This document shows, piece by piece, positions 29,420-38,047 of a stretch of DNA of 64,000 nt (position 1 is the first letter of the stretch; each line of letters starts with the position of its first letter). Position numbers and translations under genes: made by a program. The stretch comes from Acidobacteriota bacterium. GTDB taxonomy: Bacteria > Acidobacteriota > Blastocatellia > UBA7656. The stretch spans positions 124,001 through 188,000 of the forward strand of contig JBFMDH010000011.1 in assembly GCA_040754075.1 (NCBI GenBank). Reading direction: 5' to 3'. The notes beneath the pieces were generated by a model, which saw only the letters and a program-made list of their open reading frames with translations, was not told the DNA's origin and searched no databases.

Positions 29420-32320
29420 TTATGGTAATCGCTCCTGTTCGCCTCTGGCTTCAAGGATAACCGGCAACTGGCTGTCGCGATTTTTCCATATCGCGAAAAA
29501 CGCCTGATAGTTTTCGCGGCTCTTTTGCACATCACCACTTAATGCAGCAGCGCGCCCCAGTCCCCGGTAAGCCAGAGTGTAGAGCATTGACAGCGGCGCT
29601 TCGCCGCGATGATTGAGAATTTTTTGAAACTCTGCTGTGGCTTCCGCGCCCGCCTTCATTTGCAAGTAGGCTTCGCCGCGCAAGGTTTGCGGCAGAAATT
29701 CCGCAACCGATTCGTAACGCCGCGCCGCTTCCAACGCCTGCAACGCCTGCGCCGCATTTCCTCTTTTCAATTCGATGGCTGCCTGAATCAATGGCAATCT
29801 CAGGGCGTTGACAAAAACATCTTGCGGGTAGGTTTTTGCGAGTTCATCGGCAAAAGTTTGCGCCTGTCGCGCTTCGCCGCACCAGGCGAGCGCCAGCGCA
29901 GCGCGCGCCAACGTCACCTGATTGCGTTCAAGCGCGAGCGCCTCCGTTGCCAGGCGTTTGGCAGTTTCACAATCGCCGAGCATCGCTGCCCGCAAGGCTT
30001 GTTCAACACTGTAACGCGCCGCCACTTCTCTGGCATTACTGCGGGTCGCCAGATCAACTGCCCGGCGCGAAAAATCCTGCGCCGTTTGCCACTCGCCCGC
30101 AAATATCGCCGCGCCGGTTTGCCAATCAAGCGCCACATATTCATCAGCCTTGCCGCTTGCCCAATCAAGTTGCGATTGCATCATCGCCGCGTCGCTATTG
30201 ATGAAAGCGATTTGATAAAGGAAGGTATGGTAGCTCGTGGTGTCGAGTTTTTGTTGAAAAGCTTTGTCGCAAACTTCCAGAACTTCCGCAAAGCGATTGA
30301 GGTGCATCAAGGATGCGCAGAGGTTCCAGTAAGCCACCGCTGCATTGGGGTCGAGGCGCAAAGCTTCGTAGCCTTCGGCAACCGATTCTTCAAAGCGCCC
30401 GGTTCGCAAATAACTATCGGAGAGCGCCGCCGGCGCGCGCCAGTCACGCGGATAGGTCTGTTTATAAAGTTCGAGTTCGGCAATCCCTTTATCGAGTTCG
30501 CCAGTGACCAAGGCATAATAAAAATATTTGATGCGCAGTTTTTCCAGGGCGCTCACTCTATCCTGCAATCCGTAAGCTTTGGTCACCGCCTGCGCTGCCT
30601 GTCTCGGTTGATTGGTGTTGTAATACATCACGCCGAGTCTTCCCCACGCATAGGCGAAGTTGGGGTCGAGTTCAACGGCGCGTTTGAAAAACGGGACGGC
30701 GTCGAGATATTTGCCTTTCAGTTGCTGGTCTTCGCCAAGCGAAAGGGCTTTGAGCGCATCAAGCGAAGCGGTGGTGACTTCGAGTGGCGCATCAAACTTT
30801 TGCAATGAAGCAAGCGATTCGCCGAGTTTTTCGCGCAACCGACTGGCGGCTGACGAAAGGGTTTTCAAGACCCCTTCTTTGCTTTCGGCTTCACTTTGTT
30901 CGCGCGCAATCACCTCGCCGTTTTTCGCATTGATGGCTTCAAGGGTAATCACATAATGCGTGCCGAGCGGCGCAATCGCTCCGGCAATCAAAGCCTTGAG
31001 TCCCTGTCGTTCACAAATTTCGCGCCCAAGGGTTTGGGTGATGCGTTCATCTTCGCTGCGTTTCATCAACAACAAGGTTTGGCGAGCGCGCGCTTCAGGA
31101 AAAATATTGAAGAATGGCGATTGTTGCAATTGCACCGCGAGTCCCTGTTTGAGGGTTCCATCGAATATCGCATCGCCCGTGGTATTCGTGAAATCAGCGA
31201 GCAAAATCGCATCCTGTTCGGTAAGCGCCGGTTTGCGACTCAGATAAAAATAGGCGGCGGTTGAAAAGAAAACCAATACACCGAGGGCAATCGCCAGACT
31301 GCGTTTATGAATTTTAATCTGCGTGATGAGGTATTCGGCGCTTGAAGGTCTCGCCAAAGGCGTCGTCTGATTATCAAGCGTCAAGGTTTCCTGCATCGTC
31401 GTGGCAAACATCGCCTGCGTTTTTTTGCTATTGCTGAGGTCGAGCGTGGCAAAGCGTTCCTGTTTCGATTGCGTCGCTAACTCGTTTTGCAAATCCTTCA
31501 AGTCTGCGAGCATCTCCTTCATGGTTTGATAACGCGCTTCGCGGTCTTTCGCCAGTGCTTTGTTGATGATGTAGTGCAATTTTTGCGATGCGTAAGTCGA
31601 ATCGACGGTGAACGGCTCAGGCTCTTGATGCAAAATCGAAGCGAAGACATCGGCGGCGGATTCGCCCCGAAAAGGCGTCCGACCGGTGAGCATTTCGTAA
31701 AGGGTGATGCCGAGGCTGAAAATGTCTGTGCGCGCATCAAGGGTTTGCCCGCGCGCTTGTTCGGGTGACATATAACGCGCCGTTCCCATGACGATTCCGG
31801 GACCCGTCAAGGTATTGCTCGCCGGTTCAATGGCTTCGCTTTCGCTGAGTTTCGCTAAACCAAAATCCAGAACTTTGACATAACCATCGGGACGCAGCAT
31901 CAAATTTTCGGGCTTCACATCGCGATGAATGATGCCCGATTGATGCGCTGCCGCGAGCGCATTGGCGGCTTGTGAAACCACTTCCAGGGTTTCCGTCACA
32001 CTCATCAACGATTGTTGCAAACGCCCGCGCAAGGTTTCGCCTTCGATGTATTCGGTCGCGATAAAATGGACGCCATCGGTTTCGCCGATTTCATAAATCG
32101 TCAGGATGTTCGGATGGTTGAGGGCGGACGCGGCGCGCGCCTCCTGCATAAAGCGCCGCAAACGGTTTTCATCGGTCTTGAAGGGTTCGGTCAATAATTT
32201 AATCGCGACCTTGCGTTCAAGTCGGGTATCGCGCGCCAGGTAAACTTCGCCCATTCCGCCGACGCCAATCGGCGAGAGGATTTCATAATGTCCAAGCCGT
32301 GTCCCTTGCGAAAGTGTCAT
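29420..32320 (-). CDS. Transmembrane serine/threonine protein kinase with TPR sensor region
   Basis: A 966-residue Pkn-type kinase. The kinase domain covers about 1-280, with a glycine loop GVGGMGEVYLARD, catalytic K41 (VAIK), E60, HRDVKPENL with D134, DFG at 152-154 and GTARYMSPEQARG; all catalytic residues are present. A single membrane helix lies at about 340-359. The outer part begins with a domain of the kind often found behind acidobacterial kinases (ILLADFTNTTGDAIFDGTLK) and continues in TPR-like helices (YLDAVPFFKRAVELDPNFAY, EALRLDPNAAVAYWNL). It would phosphorylate cytoplasmic targets on an envelope signal. It stands between the bicupin and DinB-like genes without clear operon partners. 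Confidence 0.9.
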   Translation of the reverse strand: MTLSQGTRLGHYEILSPIGVGGMGEVYLARDTRLERKVAIKLLTEPFKTDENRLRRFMQEARAASALNHPNILTIYEIGETDGVHFIATEYIEGETLRGRLQQSLMSVTETLEVVSQAANALAAAHQSGIIHRDVKPENLMLRPDGYVKVLDFGLAKLSESEAIEPASNTLTGPGIVMGTARYMSPEQARGQTLDARTDIFSLGITLYEMLTGRTPFRGESAADVFASILHQEPEPFTVDSTYASQKLHYIINKALAKDREARYQTMKEMLADLKDLQNELATQSKQERFATLDLSNSKKTQAMFATTMQETLTLDNQTTPLARPSSAEYLITQIKIHKRSLAIALGVLVFFSTAAYFYLSRKPALTEQDAILLADFTNTTGDAIFDGTLKQGLAVQLQQSPFFNIFPEARARQTLLLMKRSEDERITQTLGREICERQGLKALIAGAIAPLGTHYVITLEAINAKNGEVIAREQSEAESKEGVLKTLSSAASRLREKLGESLASLQKFDAPLEVTTASLDALKALSLGEDQQLKGKYLDAVPFFKRAVELDPNFAYAWGRLGVMYYNTNQPRQAAQAVTKAYGLQDRVSALEKLRIKYFYYALVTGELDKGIAELELYKQTYPRDWRAPAALSDSYLRTGRFEESVAEGYEALRLDPNAAVAYWNLCASLMHLNRFAEVLEVCDKAFQQKLDTTSYHTFLYQIAFINSDAAMMQSQLDWASGKADEYVALDWQTGAAIFAGEWQTAQDFSRRAVDLATRSNAREVAARYSVEQALRAAMLGDCETAKRLATEALALERNQVTLARAALALAWCGEARQAQTFADELAKTYPQDVFVNALRLPLIQAAIELKRGNAAQALQALEAARRYESVAEFLPQTLRGEAYLQMKAGAEATAEFQKILNHRGEAPLSMLYTLAYRGLGRAAALSGDVQKSRENYQAFFAIWKNRDSQLPVILEARGEQERLP

Positions 32321-32504
32321 GATTTCGATGGCAAAATTCGATTCGTCTGGCCGGGAGGTTTAAAAGAAATTCAAATGTCAGATTACCGGGCGCGTAATAT
32401 TGATTCGATTTCGCGAGTGCGCTTCAAGCGCCACCATTCAGCAAAGTTATATGCATTGGCGAATGTAAGGCACCAATAGAACCGTTCAAAAAAGAACGAT
32501 ATAC

Positions 32505-33041
32505 TCAGGCTTTATGTCCCGCCAGTCCTTCCCTCACCCAACCATAATGTTGACGCGCATGGTCGCCATTGATGCCGATAATCGTGGCAATTGCACCATC
32601 GCCCCACGGCGCACCGGGAATCTTTTCACTGAGTTGTTCATTCGTCAGTCCCGACACGAGTGCGAGGGTTTCGCCGCGAACTTTCTGACCGAGCGCAATG
32701 AGTTCATCAAGATTTTTATCGCGGTGGTCACTAACCCACTTTTCATTCATCGCATGCACATCTGCCATAATCGCTTCGCGGGAACGCGGTGTGCCGTCTT
32801 CATTCACCATGACACCAACGGGGTTAGCGTTGCCGTCAAGGTAGCGGCGAATGATAGTGTTGAAAACCGTTTCGATGCCGATGAGATGCGCCAGATGGTC
32901 TTTGGCGCTCCAACGCGATTCGGGGTTGTGACGGCTGGTGGTGATGCCGCAGGTTAAATCTTCATCAGACATGGTCGTAAACGTTTCCAGCAACCACACC
33001 CGGTCATTGTTTAATTTGATTTCCAGTTCGGTTCGGTTCAT
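32505..33041 (-). CDS. DinB/ClbS-like superfamily protein
   Basis: A 178-residue four-helix protein of the DinB superfamily. The likely metal-binding histidines are H49 (WSAKDHLAHLIGIE) and H161/H165 (NGDHARQHYGW), the spacing expected for the family triad. Relatives include thiol-dependent transferases and ClbS/DfsB-like proteins; the substrate cannot be told. AAGGAACGCC precedes the ATG. The 3' neighbour is the kinase gene 184 nt away; the M2 peptidase stop lies 9 nt upstream, so it is probably co-transcribed with the peptidase. Confidence 0.75.
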   Translation of the reverse strand: MNRTELEIKLNNDRVWLLETFTTMSDEDLTCGITTSRHNPESRWSAKDHLAHLIGIETVFNTIIRRYLDGNANPVGVMVNEDGTPRSREAIMADVHAMNEKWVSDHRDKNLDELIALGQKVRGETLALVSGLTNEQLSEKIPGAPWGDGAIATIIGINGDHARQHYGWVREGLAGHKA

Positions 33042-33050
33042 GGCGTTCCT

Positions 33051-34898
33051 TTACTTGTTTTGTTCATCAAGCCATTTCTTGAGCGGCGCAAAATAATCAA
33101 CAATCGCTGTGGCATCCATGCGGTCTTCGCCGGTCAAGGTCTTCAATGCCTCAGGCCACGGGCGACTCTGTCCCATCGCCAGCATCTGCTTCAAACGTTC
33201 ACCTGCGGCTTGGTTGCCGTAAATCGAACCTCTGTGCAAAGCTCCCTGGTAACCGGCAATTCTGAGCAGCGCCCGATGAAATTGGAATTGCAAGACGGTC
33301 GCCAGAAAATACCGCGCATACGGCACATTGGCAGCGATGTGATATTTCGCGCCGGCATCAAAATCTTTTTCACTGCGCGCCACAGGCGGCGCAATGCCTT
33401 GATATTTTTCGACCAGTTCCCACCAGCCTTTATTGTAATCCTGCGGCTTGATTTCGCCGGAAAATACTTTCCAGCGCCACTGGTCAACCAGATAACCGAA
33501 CGGCAGAAAAGCGATTTTATCGAGCGCCATCTTGAGTAAAAATCCGATGTCGCTGGTTTCATCCGGCAACTTATCAATGAAACCAAGACGTTTCAAATAT
33601 TCCGGCGTCACCGATAGCGCGATGGTATCGCCGATGGCTTCGTGAAATCCATCATTGGCGCTGTCCTGATAAAGATAAGGTTGCGGCGCATAAGCCATCT
33701 GGTAGAAGTTATGTCCGAGTTCGTGATGCACGGTGACGAAATCTTCATCATTGATTTTTATACACATTTTGATGCGCACATCTTTTTGCGTATCGATGTT
33801 CCAGGCGCTCGCGTGACAGACGACTTCGCGGTCTTGCGGTTTGGTAAACAGTGAGCGTTCCCAAAAGGTCGCGGGCAACGCTTCAAAACCAAGCGAGGTG
33901 AAAAAGCCTTCGCCGTATTTGACCATCTGCCGCGCATCGGTGTTTTTGCGCTTGAGGATTTCCGTTAAATCATAACCGGGGTCGCCCGCCGGTGGCTTCA
34001 ACAACGAATAGGTATTGCCCCAGGTCTGCGCCCACATATTGCCGAGCAGGTGCGCCGGAATCAAACCGTTTTCCGGGATAATCCGGTTGCCATATTTTTT
34101 CGCCAATTGTTTGCGGGTGTATTTATAGAGCGAATCATAGAGCGGTTTGAGTTGTTGCCACAAGCGTTCCATTTCGGCAGCAAAAGCATCGGGCGGCATA
34201 TCGTATTTTGAACGCCACATCGCGCCCGCATCTTTAAAGCCCATCTCTCTTGCGCCTTTATTGGCAAGCTCAACGAAGCGCGCATAACGCTCGCGATACG
34301 CGGGCGAAACGGTTCGCCAACCCGCCCAGACCTTTTTCAATTCTTCGGGGTCGCGGCTGGTCGCCAATATCTCTTCCATTTCATCAAGCGACAGACATTT
34401 GCCGGTTGCGCCATCGGGACAGAATTTGCCTTTGCCATAATCGCTTTCCATCGACACGGCGATTTTGGTCAACTCTTCGCGCTCTGCGGGATTATTCGGC
34501 GCGGGTAAGGTGAGCGCCAATTTCAGCAGCATCATTTTTCGCGCCATATTTTCCGGCAGTTTCAGGTCATCGAACCGGCGCGAGGCTTCGGCAAGTTCAG
34601 TGACCGCCGCGATATAATCCTTTTTGGCATTGGCGGCAATCGCTTCGGTATCGTCGGTGATGAAATTGCTGTTGACCCAGTCGGCGCGGCTCGATTGAAT
34701 GCTCAAGGTTTTTAATCGCTGTTCGGCATCGGCAATAAATTTTTCGGCATCGGCAACCGTCGCTTTTGCTGTGGCTGATTTCATCGGCGGTTTGGCAGAT
34801 TGCGCCCGCACAAATGAGAGATTCGGCAATAAACAAAGGCTTAAAAGTAAAACGATAGAAATGCTGAAACGCAGTTTAGAAATGAATGACGGTTTCAT
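33051..34898 (-). CDS. Secreted peptidyl-dipeptidase, ACE-like (peptidase family M2)
   Basis: A 615-residue exported zinc peptidase. Signal peptide at about 1-32. The zinc site is HELGH with H392, E393, H396 in the stretch VTVHHELGHNFYQMAY, and the third ligand is E420 in NDGFHEAIGDT, exactly the M2 pattern. Family enzymes remove dipeptides from the C-terminus of peptides. The length matches bacterial ACE homologues. GGAGG lies before the ATG. Next gene upstream is a secreted S15-type hydrolase across a palindromic repeat, which fits a role in scavenging peptides. Confidence 0.92.
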   Translation of the reverse strand: MKPSFISKLRFSISIVLLLSLCLLPNLSFVRAQSAKPPMKSATAKATVADAEKFIADAEQRLKTLSIQSSRADWVNSNFITDDTEAIAANAKKDYIAAVTELAEASRRFDDLKLPENMARKMMLLKLALTLPAPNNPAEREELTKIAVSMESDYGKGKFCPDGATGKCLSLDEMEEILATSRDPEELKKVWAGWRTVSPAYRERYARFVELANKGAREMGFKDAGAMWRSKYDMPPDAFAAEMERLWQQLKPLYDSLYKYTRKQLAKKYGNRIIPENGLIPAHLLGNMWAQTWGNTYSLLKPPAGDPGYDLTEILKRKNTDARQMVKYGEGFFTSLGFEALPATFWERSLFTKPQDREVVCHASAWNIDTQKDVRIKMCIKINDEDFVTVHHELGHNFYQMAYAPQPYLYQDSANDGFHEAIGDTIALSVTPEYLKRLGFIDKLPDETSDIGFLLKMALDKIAFLPFGYLVDQWRWKVFSGEIKPQDYNKGWWELVEKYQGIAPPVARSEKDFDAGAKYHIAANVPYARYFLATVLQFQFHRALLRIAGYQGALHRGSIYGNQAAGERLKQMLAMGQSRPWPEALKTLTGEDRMDATAIVDYFAPLKKWLDEQNK

Positions 34899-34956
34899 AA
34901 ACGACCTCCCTGTTTATGAGAGCATGCGTGAGGCGCTAAGGCAAGAAGTAGTAGGC

Positions 34957-35083
34957 AGTAAGCAGTAGGCAGTAGGCAGCAAGGAAGGTATCGTCGTCTT
35001 CTTTAATATTAAAAAAATAGAATGTGCAAACCACCATTTGCATTCCATTGTGCAACCTAACTGCCTACTGCCTACTGCTTACT
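34957..35083. repeat. Palindromic AGTAGGCAG repeat, 23-bp perfect arms
   Basis: Arm 34957-34979 is built of repeated 7-mers (AGTAGGC and the variant AGTAAGC). Its exact reverse complement is at 35061-35083, 81 nt away. The whole could fold into a long hairpin in RNA. Similar 7-mer tracts occur between genes in many bacteria. It lies between the M2 peptidase and the S15 hydrolase genes and could limit read-through. Confidence 0.7.
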
Positions 35084-35087
35084 ATCT

Positions 35088-36962
35088 TCAATGCTGATTA
35101 GCGACCACGAAAACTTTGACGCCCGACGGGTAACGCTTCGACCGGTAGATGCGTTGCGTTGCCACAGTGAAATCGGCATCGGTCGCTTTGAAAATATTCT
35201 CGACGTACTTTTGCGGATTGCGGTCAATAATCGGAAACCAGGTGCTTTGTACCTGCACCATGATTTTATGCCCCTTCTTGAAGCAGTGGTCTTTATGTAT
35301 CAGGTCAACATTGAATTCGGTCACCTGGTTGGGCGTGAGCGGTTCGGGCTTGGCAAAACTCTTGTGATAACGCCCGCGCAACACTTCACCCGCGACCATC
35401 ATTTGATAGCCGCCCATGCGATGATTTTCGGCAATCTCTTCCGGCAAAACATCAATCAATTTCACAATCCAGTCGCTGTCCGTCCCGGTGGTTGAGGCGA
35501 AGAGTTGTCCGATGATTTCACCCGATATGGTCACGTCTTCTTTCAACGTATCGGTCTCCCAGGTCAACACATCAGGTCTGCGGTCAACGAAGCGCTGGTC
35601 TTCGGTAAGCCACGCAAACCACCCGGAACCTTTTTGAAAATAGGTCGGCTCAATCGGACGTTTGCGATAGGGCACAGGATGCGCGGGGTCTGAAACATAA
35701 CTATCGAATTCTTTAGCGCCACCAGCGGTCGGCGCATCGAATGAGAGCTTGCCGTTGGCGTGAAAATAGAGTTTACGCTCGGTGGTGAGATTGCGAGGCG
35801 GCCACTGCGTGTAGGTTTTCCACTCGTTGCTGCCGGTTTGAAAAGTGATGGCTTCGGGTTGTTTGAGGTCGCCTTTGCCTTTCAGATAATAAGCGAAAAA
35901 CGGCGCTTCGATTTTTTCGCGAAAATGGTTTCCGGTGGCGCTTTTGAATTCGAGATTGCCGAGTTTCGCGCCTTCGCCGCGCCAACCACCGTGATTCCAG
36001 GGACCAACCACCAGAAAATTGTTATTCTGCTTATCGTTTTTCTCCAACGCCATATAAGCTTTCATCGGCCCGTAAAAATCTTCCTGATCGAACCAGCCAA
36101 CCACCACTAAGGTCGGCACGCTCGCCGATTTCAAATAGTGCGAAGCTGAACGCGATTGCCAGAAACTGTCAAACGTCGGATGCTCGATGAAATCTTTCCA
36201 GGTTGGCAAAGTCGGTTTAAGAAAATTCGAGAGCGCCCCCTTTTTCAAATACCATTCATACATGTCATAGGTATCGAATTGCGGACTCGCGCCGCCTTTG
36301 GCGCTTTCAACGCCGTAGACATATTCATAACCATAGCTCAGGCGAAAACCGCCCTGATGAAAGAAGTCATCGCCAAGCCAGGTGTCGCCCATCAAGGCTT
36401 GCGGCGATAAGGCTTTTAAAGCCGGATGCGGTTCGACTAACGGAACCACCGCAAGCCAACCGGGATACGACACGCCGAACATCCCGACGCGACCGTTGTG
36501 GTTTTTAACGTTTTTCAACAACCAGTCGATGGTGTCGTAGGTGTCCGACGCTTCATCAACCGATTTCGCGTCGCTTTTGTCGCGCGGCGGACGATTCATG
36601 CGAAACTCGCCTTCGGATTTGTATTTGCCGCGAATATCCTGAAAAGCGAAAACGTAACCATCGGCATCAAGCTCTCTGTAAGCCTGAGGTAAAAACCCTG
36701 CGATGCGCGGGCTTGCCCCATAAGGCGTGCGTTGCAAAAGAATCGGCAAGGCTTCGGTTTGATTTTTCGGCACACAAATCACCGTGTAGAGTTTGACGCC
36801 GTCGCGCATCGGCACCATCGCTTCGATGGCTTCATATTTGGCGTCCTGCTGCGGCTGCGCGCCTTGCGCCAGTGCCGTGACATTGAGCAGCGCAACCAGG
36901 GCAGTGAATAAAAGGAGATAATGCAATCTGACTCGTTGCACCAGATTTCGTTTAATTTTCAT
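35088..36962 (-). CDS. Secreted CocE/NonD family hydrolase (X-Pro dipeptidyl-peptidase S15-like)
   Basis: A 624-residue exported alpha/beta hydrolase. Signal peptide at about 1-33. The nucleophile is S165 in MFGVSYPGW (GxSYxG). The acid is probably in the VVGWFDQEDFYG stretch, and the histidine in VVGPWNHGGWRGEG. A C-terminal jelly-roll (TYFQKGSGWFAW to the end) is typical of S15/CocE enzymes. The family holds X-Pro dipeptidases, cocaine esterases and glutaryl acylases; with no substrate evidence, peptidase or acylase activity is the best guess. GGAG lies 9 nt before the ATG. Confidence 0.88.
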   Translation of the reverse strand: MKIKRNLVQRVRLHYLLLFTALVALLNVTALAQGAQPQQDAKYEAIEAMVPMRDGVKLYTVICVPKNQTEALPILLQRTPYGASPRIAGFLPQAYRELDADGYVFAFQDIRGKYKSEGEFRMNRPPRDKSDAKSVDEASDTYDTIDWLLKNVKNHNGRVGMFGVSYPGWLAVVPLVEPHPALKALSPQALMGDTWLGDDFFHQGGFRLSYGYEYVYGVESAKGGASPQFDTYDMYEWYLKKGALSNFLKPTLPTWKDFIEHPTFDSFWQSRSASHYLKSASVPTLVVVGWFDQEDFYGPMKAYMALEKNDKQNNNFLVVGPWNHGGWRGEGAKLGNLEFKSATGNHFREKIEAPFFAYYLKGKGDLKQPEAITFQTGSNEWKTYTQWPPRNLTTERKLYFHANGKLSFDAPTAGGAKEFDSYVSDPAHPVPYRKRPIEPTYFQKGSGWFAWLTEDQRFVDRRPDVLTWETDTLKEDVTISGEIIGQLFASTTGTDSDWIVKLIDVLPEEIAENHRMGGYQMMVAGEVLRGRYHKSFAKPEPLTPNQVTEFNVDLIHKDHCFKKGHKIMVQVQSTWFPIIDRNPQKYVENIFKATDADFTVATQRIYRSKRYPSGVKVFVVANQH

Positions 36963-37057
36963 AATTCCGTTCTCCTGCTGTAAATTTATAAAAAGCGGCT
37001 GGGTATATTTACCGCGATTGATTGTTTATCATCACTTATTGAATAGTTGAGCGCCAA

Positions 37058-37702
37058 TTATTCCGGGAACGCTTGACGGGTAAGTCGCCGTATCAAATCT
37101 GCAAGATATTGCCTTAATTCTTCGACCGAAACTTCTCCCGGAGGAATCAGATCATCACTCATTTCAATTTGACTCAATACCCAAGCCAGTTGTGCGGCTG
37201 TCAGACCGCTATCTTTGGCTGCTGCTGATGGCAGCGCATCTTCAACTTTGTAACCCAGCAATTCCAAAGCACGGACATCAACCAAATCGCGTATTTCGGA
37301 GCGTGACAATAAGGCGCAAAGTTTATTGGCAAGTATTTCTTGCGGCGGGTCAACCTTAACGCCATTGACGACAGGTTTTTCCGACACAATCTGGGTGACA
37401 TATTCGCGCACCAAATCAATGACCACTGAATCTTTCCCCTTGCGTAACAAGAACCGGCGAAAATCCGGTGCAGTTTGAATGGATTCGAGAGAGGCTGACA
37501 GTTGCCGGGCAATGGCTTCAACGGTTGCTACGCCTTCATCAAGCACATCTGCAAGTGTAAAGAGGTCGAGGTCGTGGGTTTCTCTGTGTCCAAGGTAAAA
37601 CCCAACCAACGCTGCGCCGCCTGTAAGAAAGAAGCGGTCTTCAAGCTTGAAAAAAGCGTTAAGAAATTCCTCTTGTAAAGTGCTCAGTTTACGATTTGGC
37701 AA
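37058..37702 (-). CDS. AbiEii/AbiGii-type nucleotidyltransferase, possible toxin
   Basis: A 214-residue nucleotidyltransferase-fold protein. The active-site signature is FFLTGGAALVGFYLGHRETH followed by DLDLF, giving the GG and DxD expected of AbiEii and MNT-type enzymes. The C-terminal half is helical. I chose the TTG at 37702 because AGAAGG lies 5 nt before it; it overlaps the 3' end of the upstream gene by 14 nt, so the pair is coupled. AbiEii proteins are toxins of type IV toxin-antitoxin or abortive-infection systems, but the partner here is not the usual AbiEi. Confidence 0.75.
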   Translation of the reverse strand: MPNRKLSTLQEEFLNAFFKLEDRFFLTGGAALVGFYLGHRETHDLDLFTLADVLDEGVATVEAIARQLSASLESIQTAPDFRRFLLRKGKDSVVIDLVREYVTQIVSEKPVVNGVKVDPPQEILANKLCALLSRSEIRDLVDVRALELLGYKVEDALPSAAAKDSGLTAAQLAWVLSQIEMSDDLIPPGEVSVEELRQYLADLIRRLTRQAFPE

Positions 37703-38006
37703 GCAATCCTTCTTTCTGCCAACAGTCAAATAAAAATTCCCAAAAGTTGCGCCGTCGCCCAAGATGCCGGGAAAGCTCATTCCACTTCTGCAAAACCTCT
37801 TGCGGAGTGGTGAATTTCCAGACATCGGTATCGCGAGCTTCACGCAACACTTTTGCCAGCAAACGAATTTGTTCACTGTGTGATGCCAGTTGAAGTCGTC
37901 GCTTAAACTCAGCAACCGTCATCGGCTCATCCCACAAAAAATAGGGAATTGCCTGTGGATCATCCAACTCGGTTGAAAGCGCAACCCTCACAAGGTTCTC
38001 CATCAA
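37689..38006 (-). CDS. Small protein paired with the AbiEii-like gene, unknown function
   Basis: A 105-residue protein with no signal peptide. Visible parts are an acidic/aromatic N-terminal half (IPYFLWDEPMTVAEFKRRL) and a helical second half (EQIRLLAKVLREARDTDVW, then EVLQKWNELSRHLGRRRNFW). It may be a helix-turn-helix or adaptor protein. The gene overlaps the AbiEii-like gene and precedes it, the position an antitoxin would have. It does not look like AbiEi, which is longer and starts with a winged helix. Antitoxin function is inferred only from the pairing. Confidence 0.65.
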   Translation of the reverse strand: MMENLVRVALSTELDDPQAIPYFLWDEPMTVAEFKRRLQLASHSEQIRLLAKVLREARDTDVWKFTTPQEVLQKWNELSRHLGRRRNFWEFLFDCWQKEGLLAKS

Positions 38007-38047
38007 TATTTAAATCTCACACATTTGCCATTATCTGCCAAAAAATA

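Noticed and set aside
29609-30808. A 399-codon open frame on the plus strand
   Set aside because: It lies wholly antisense to the TPR kinase gene, has no recognisable domain, is Arg/Phe-rich as expected of a reverse-strand shadow, and has no credible start signal.
34945-35083. Possible CRISPR array
   Set aside because: The repeat units are 7-mers in one tract with an inverted copy; there are no regularly spaced direct repeats with unique spacers and no cas genes.
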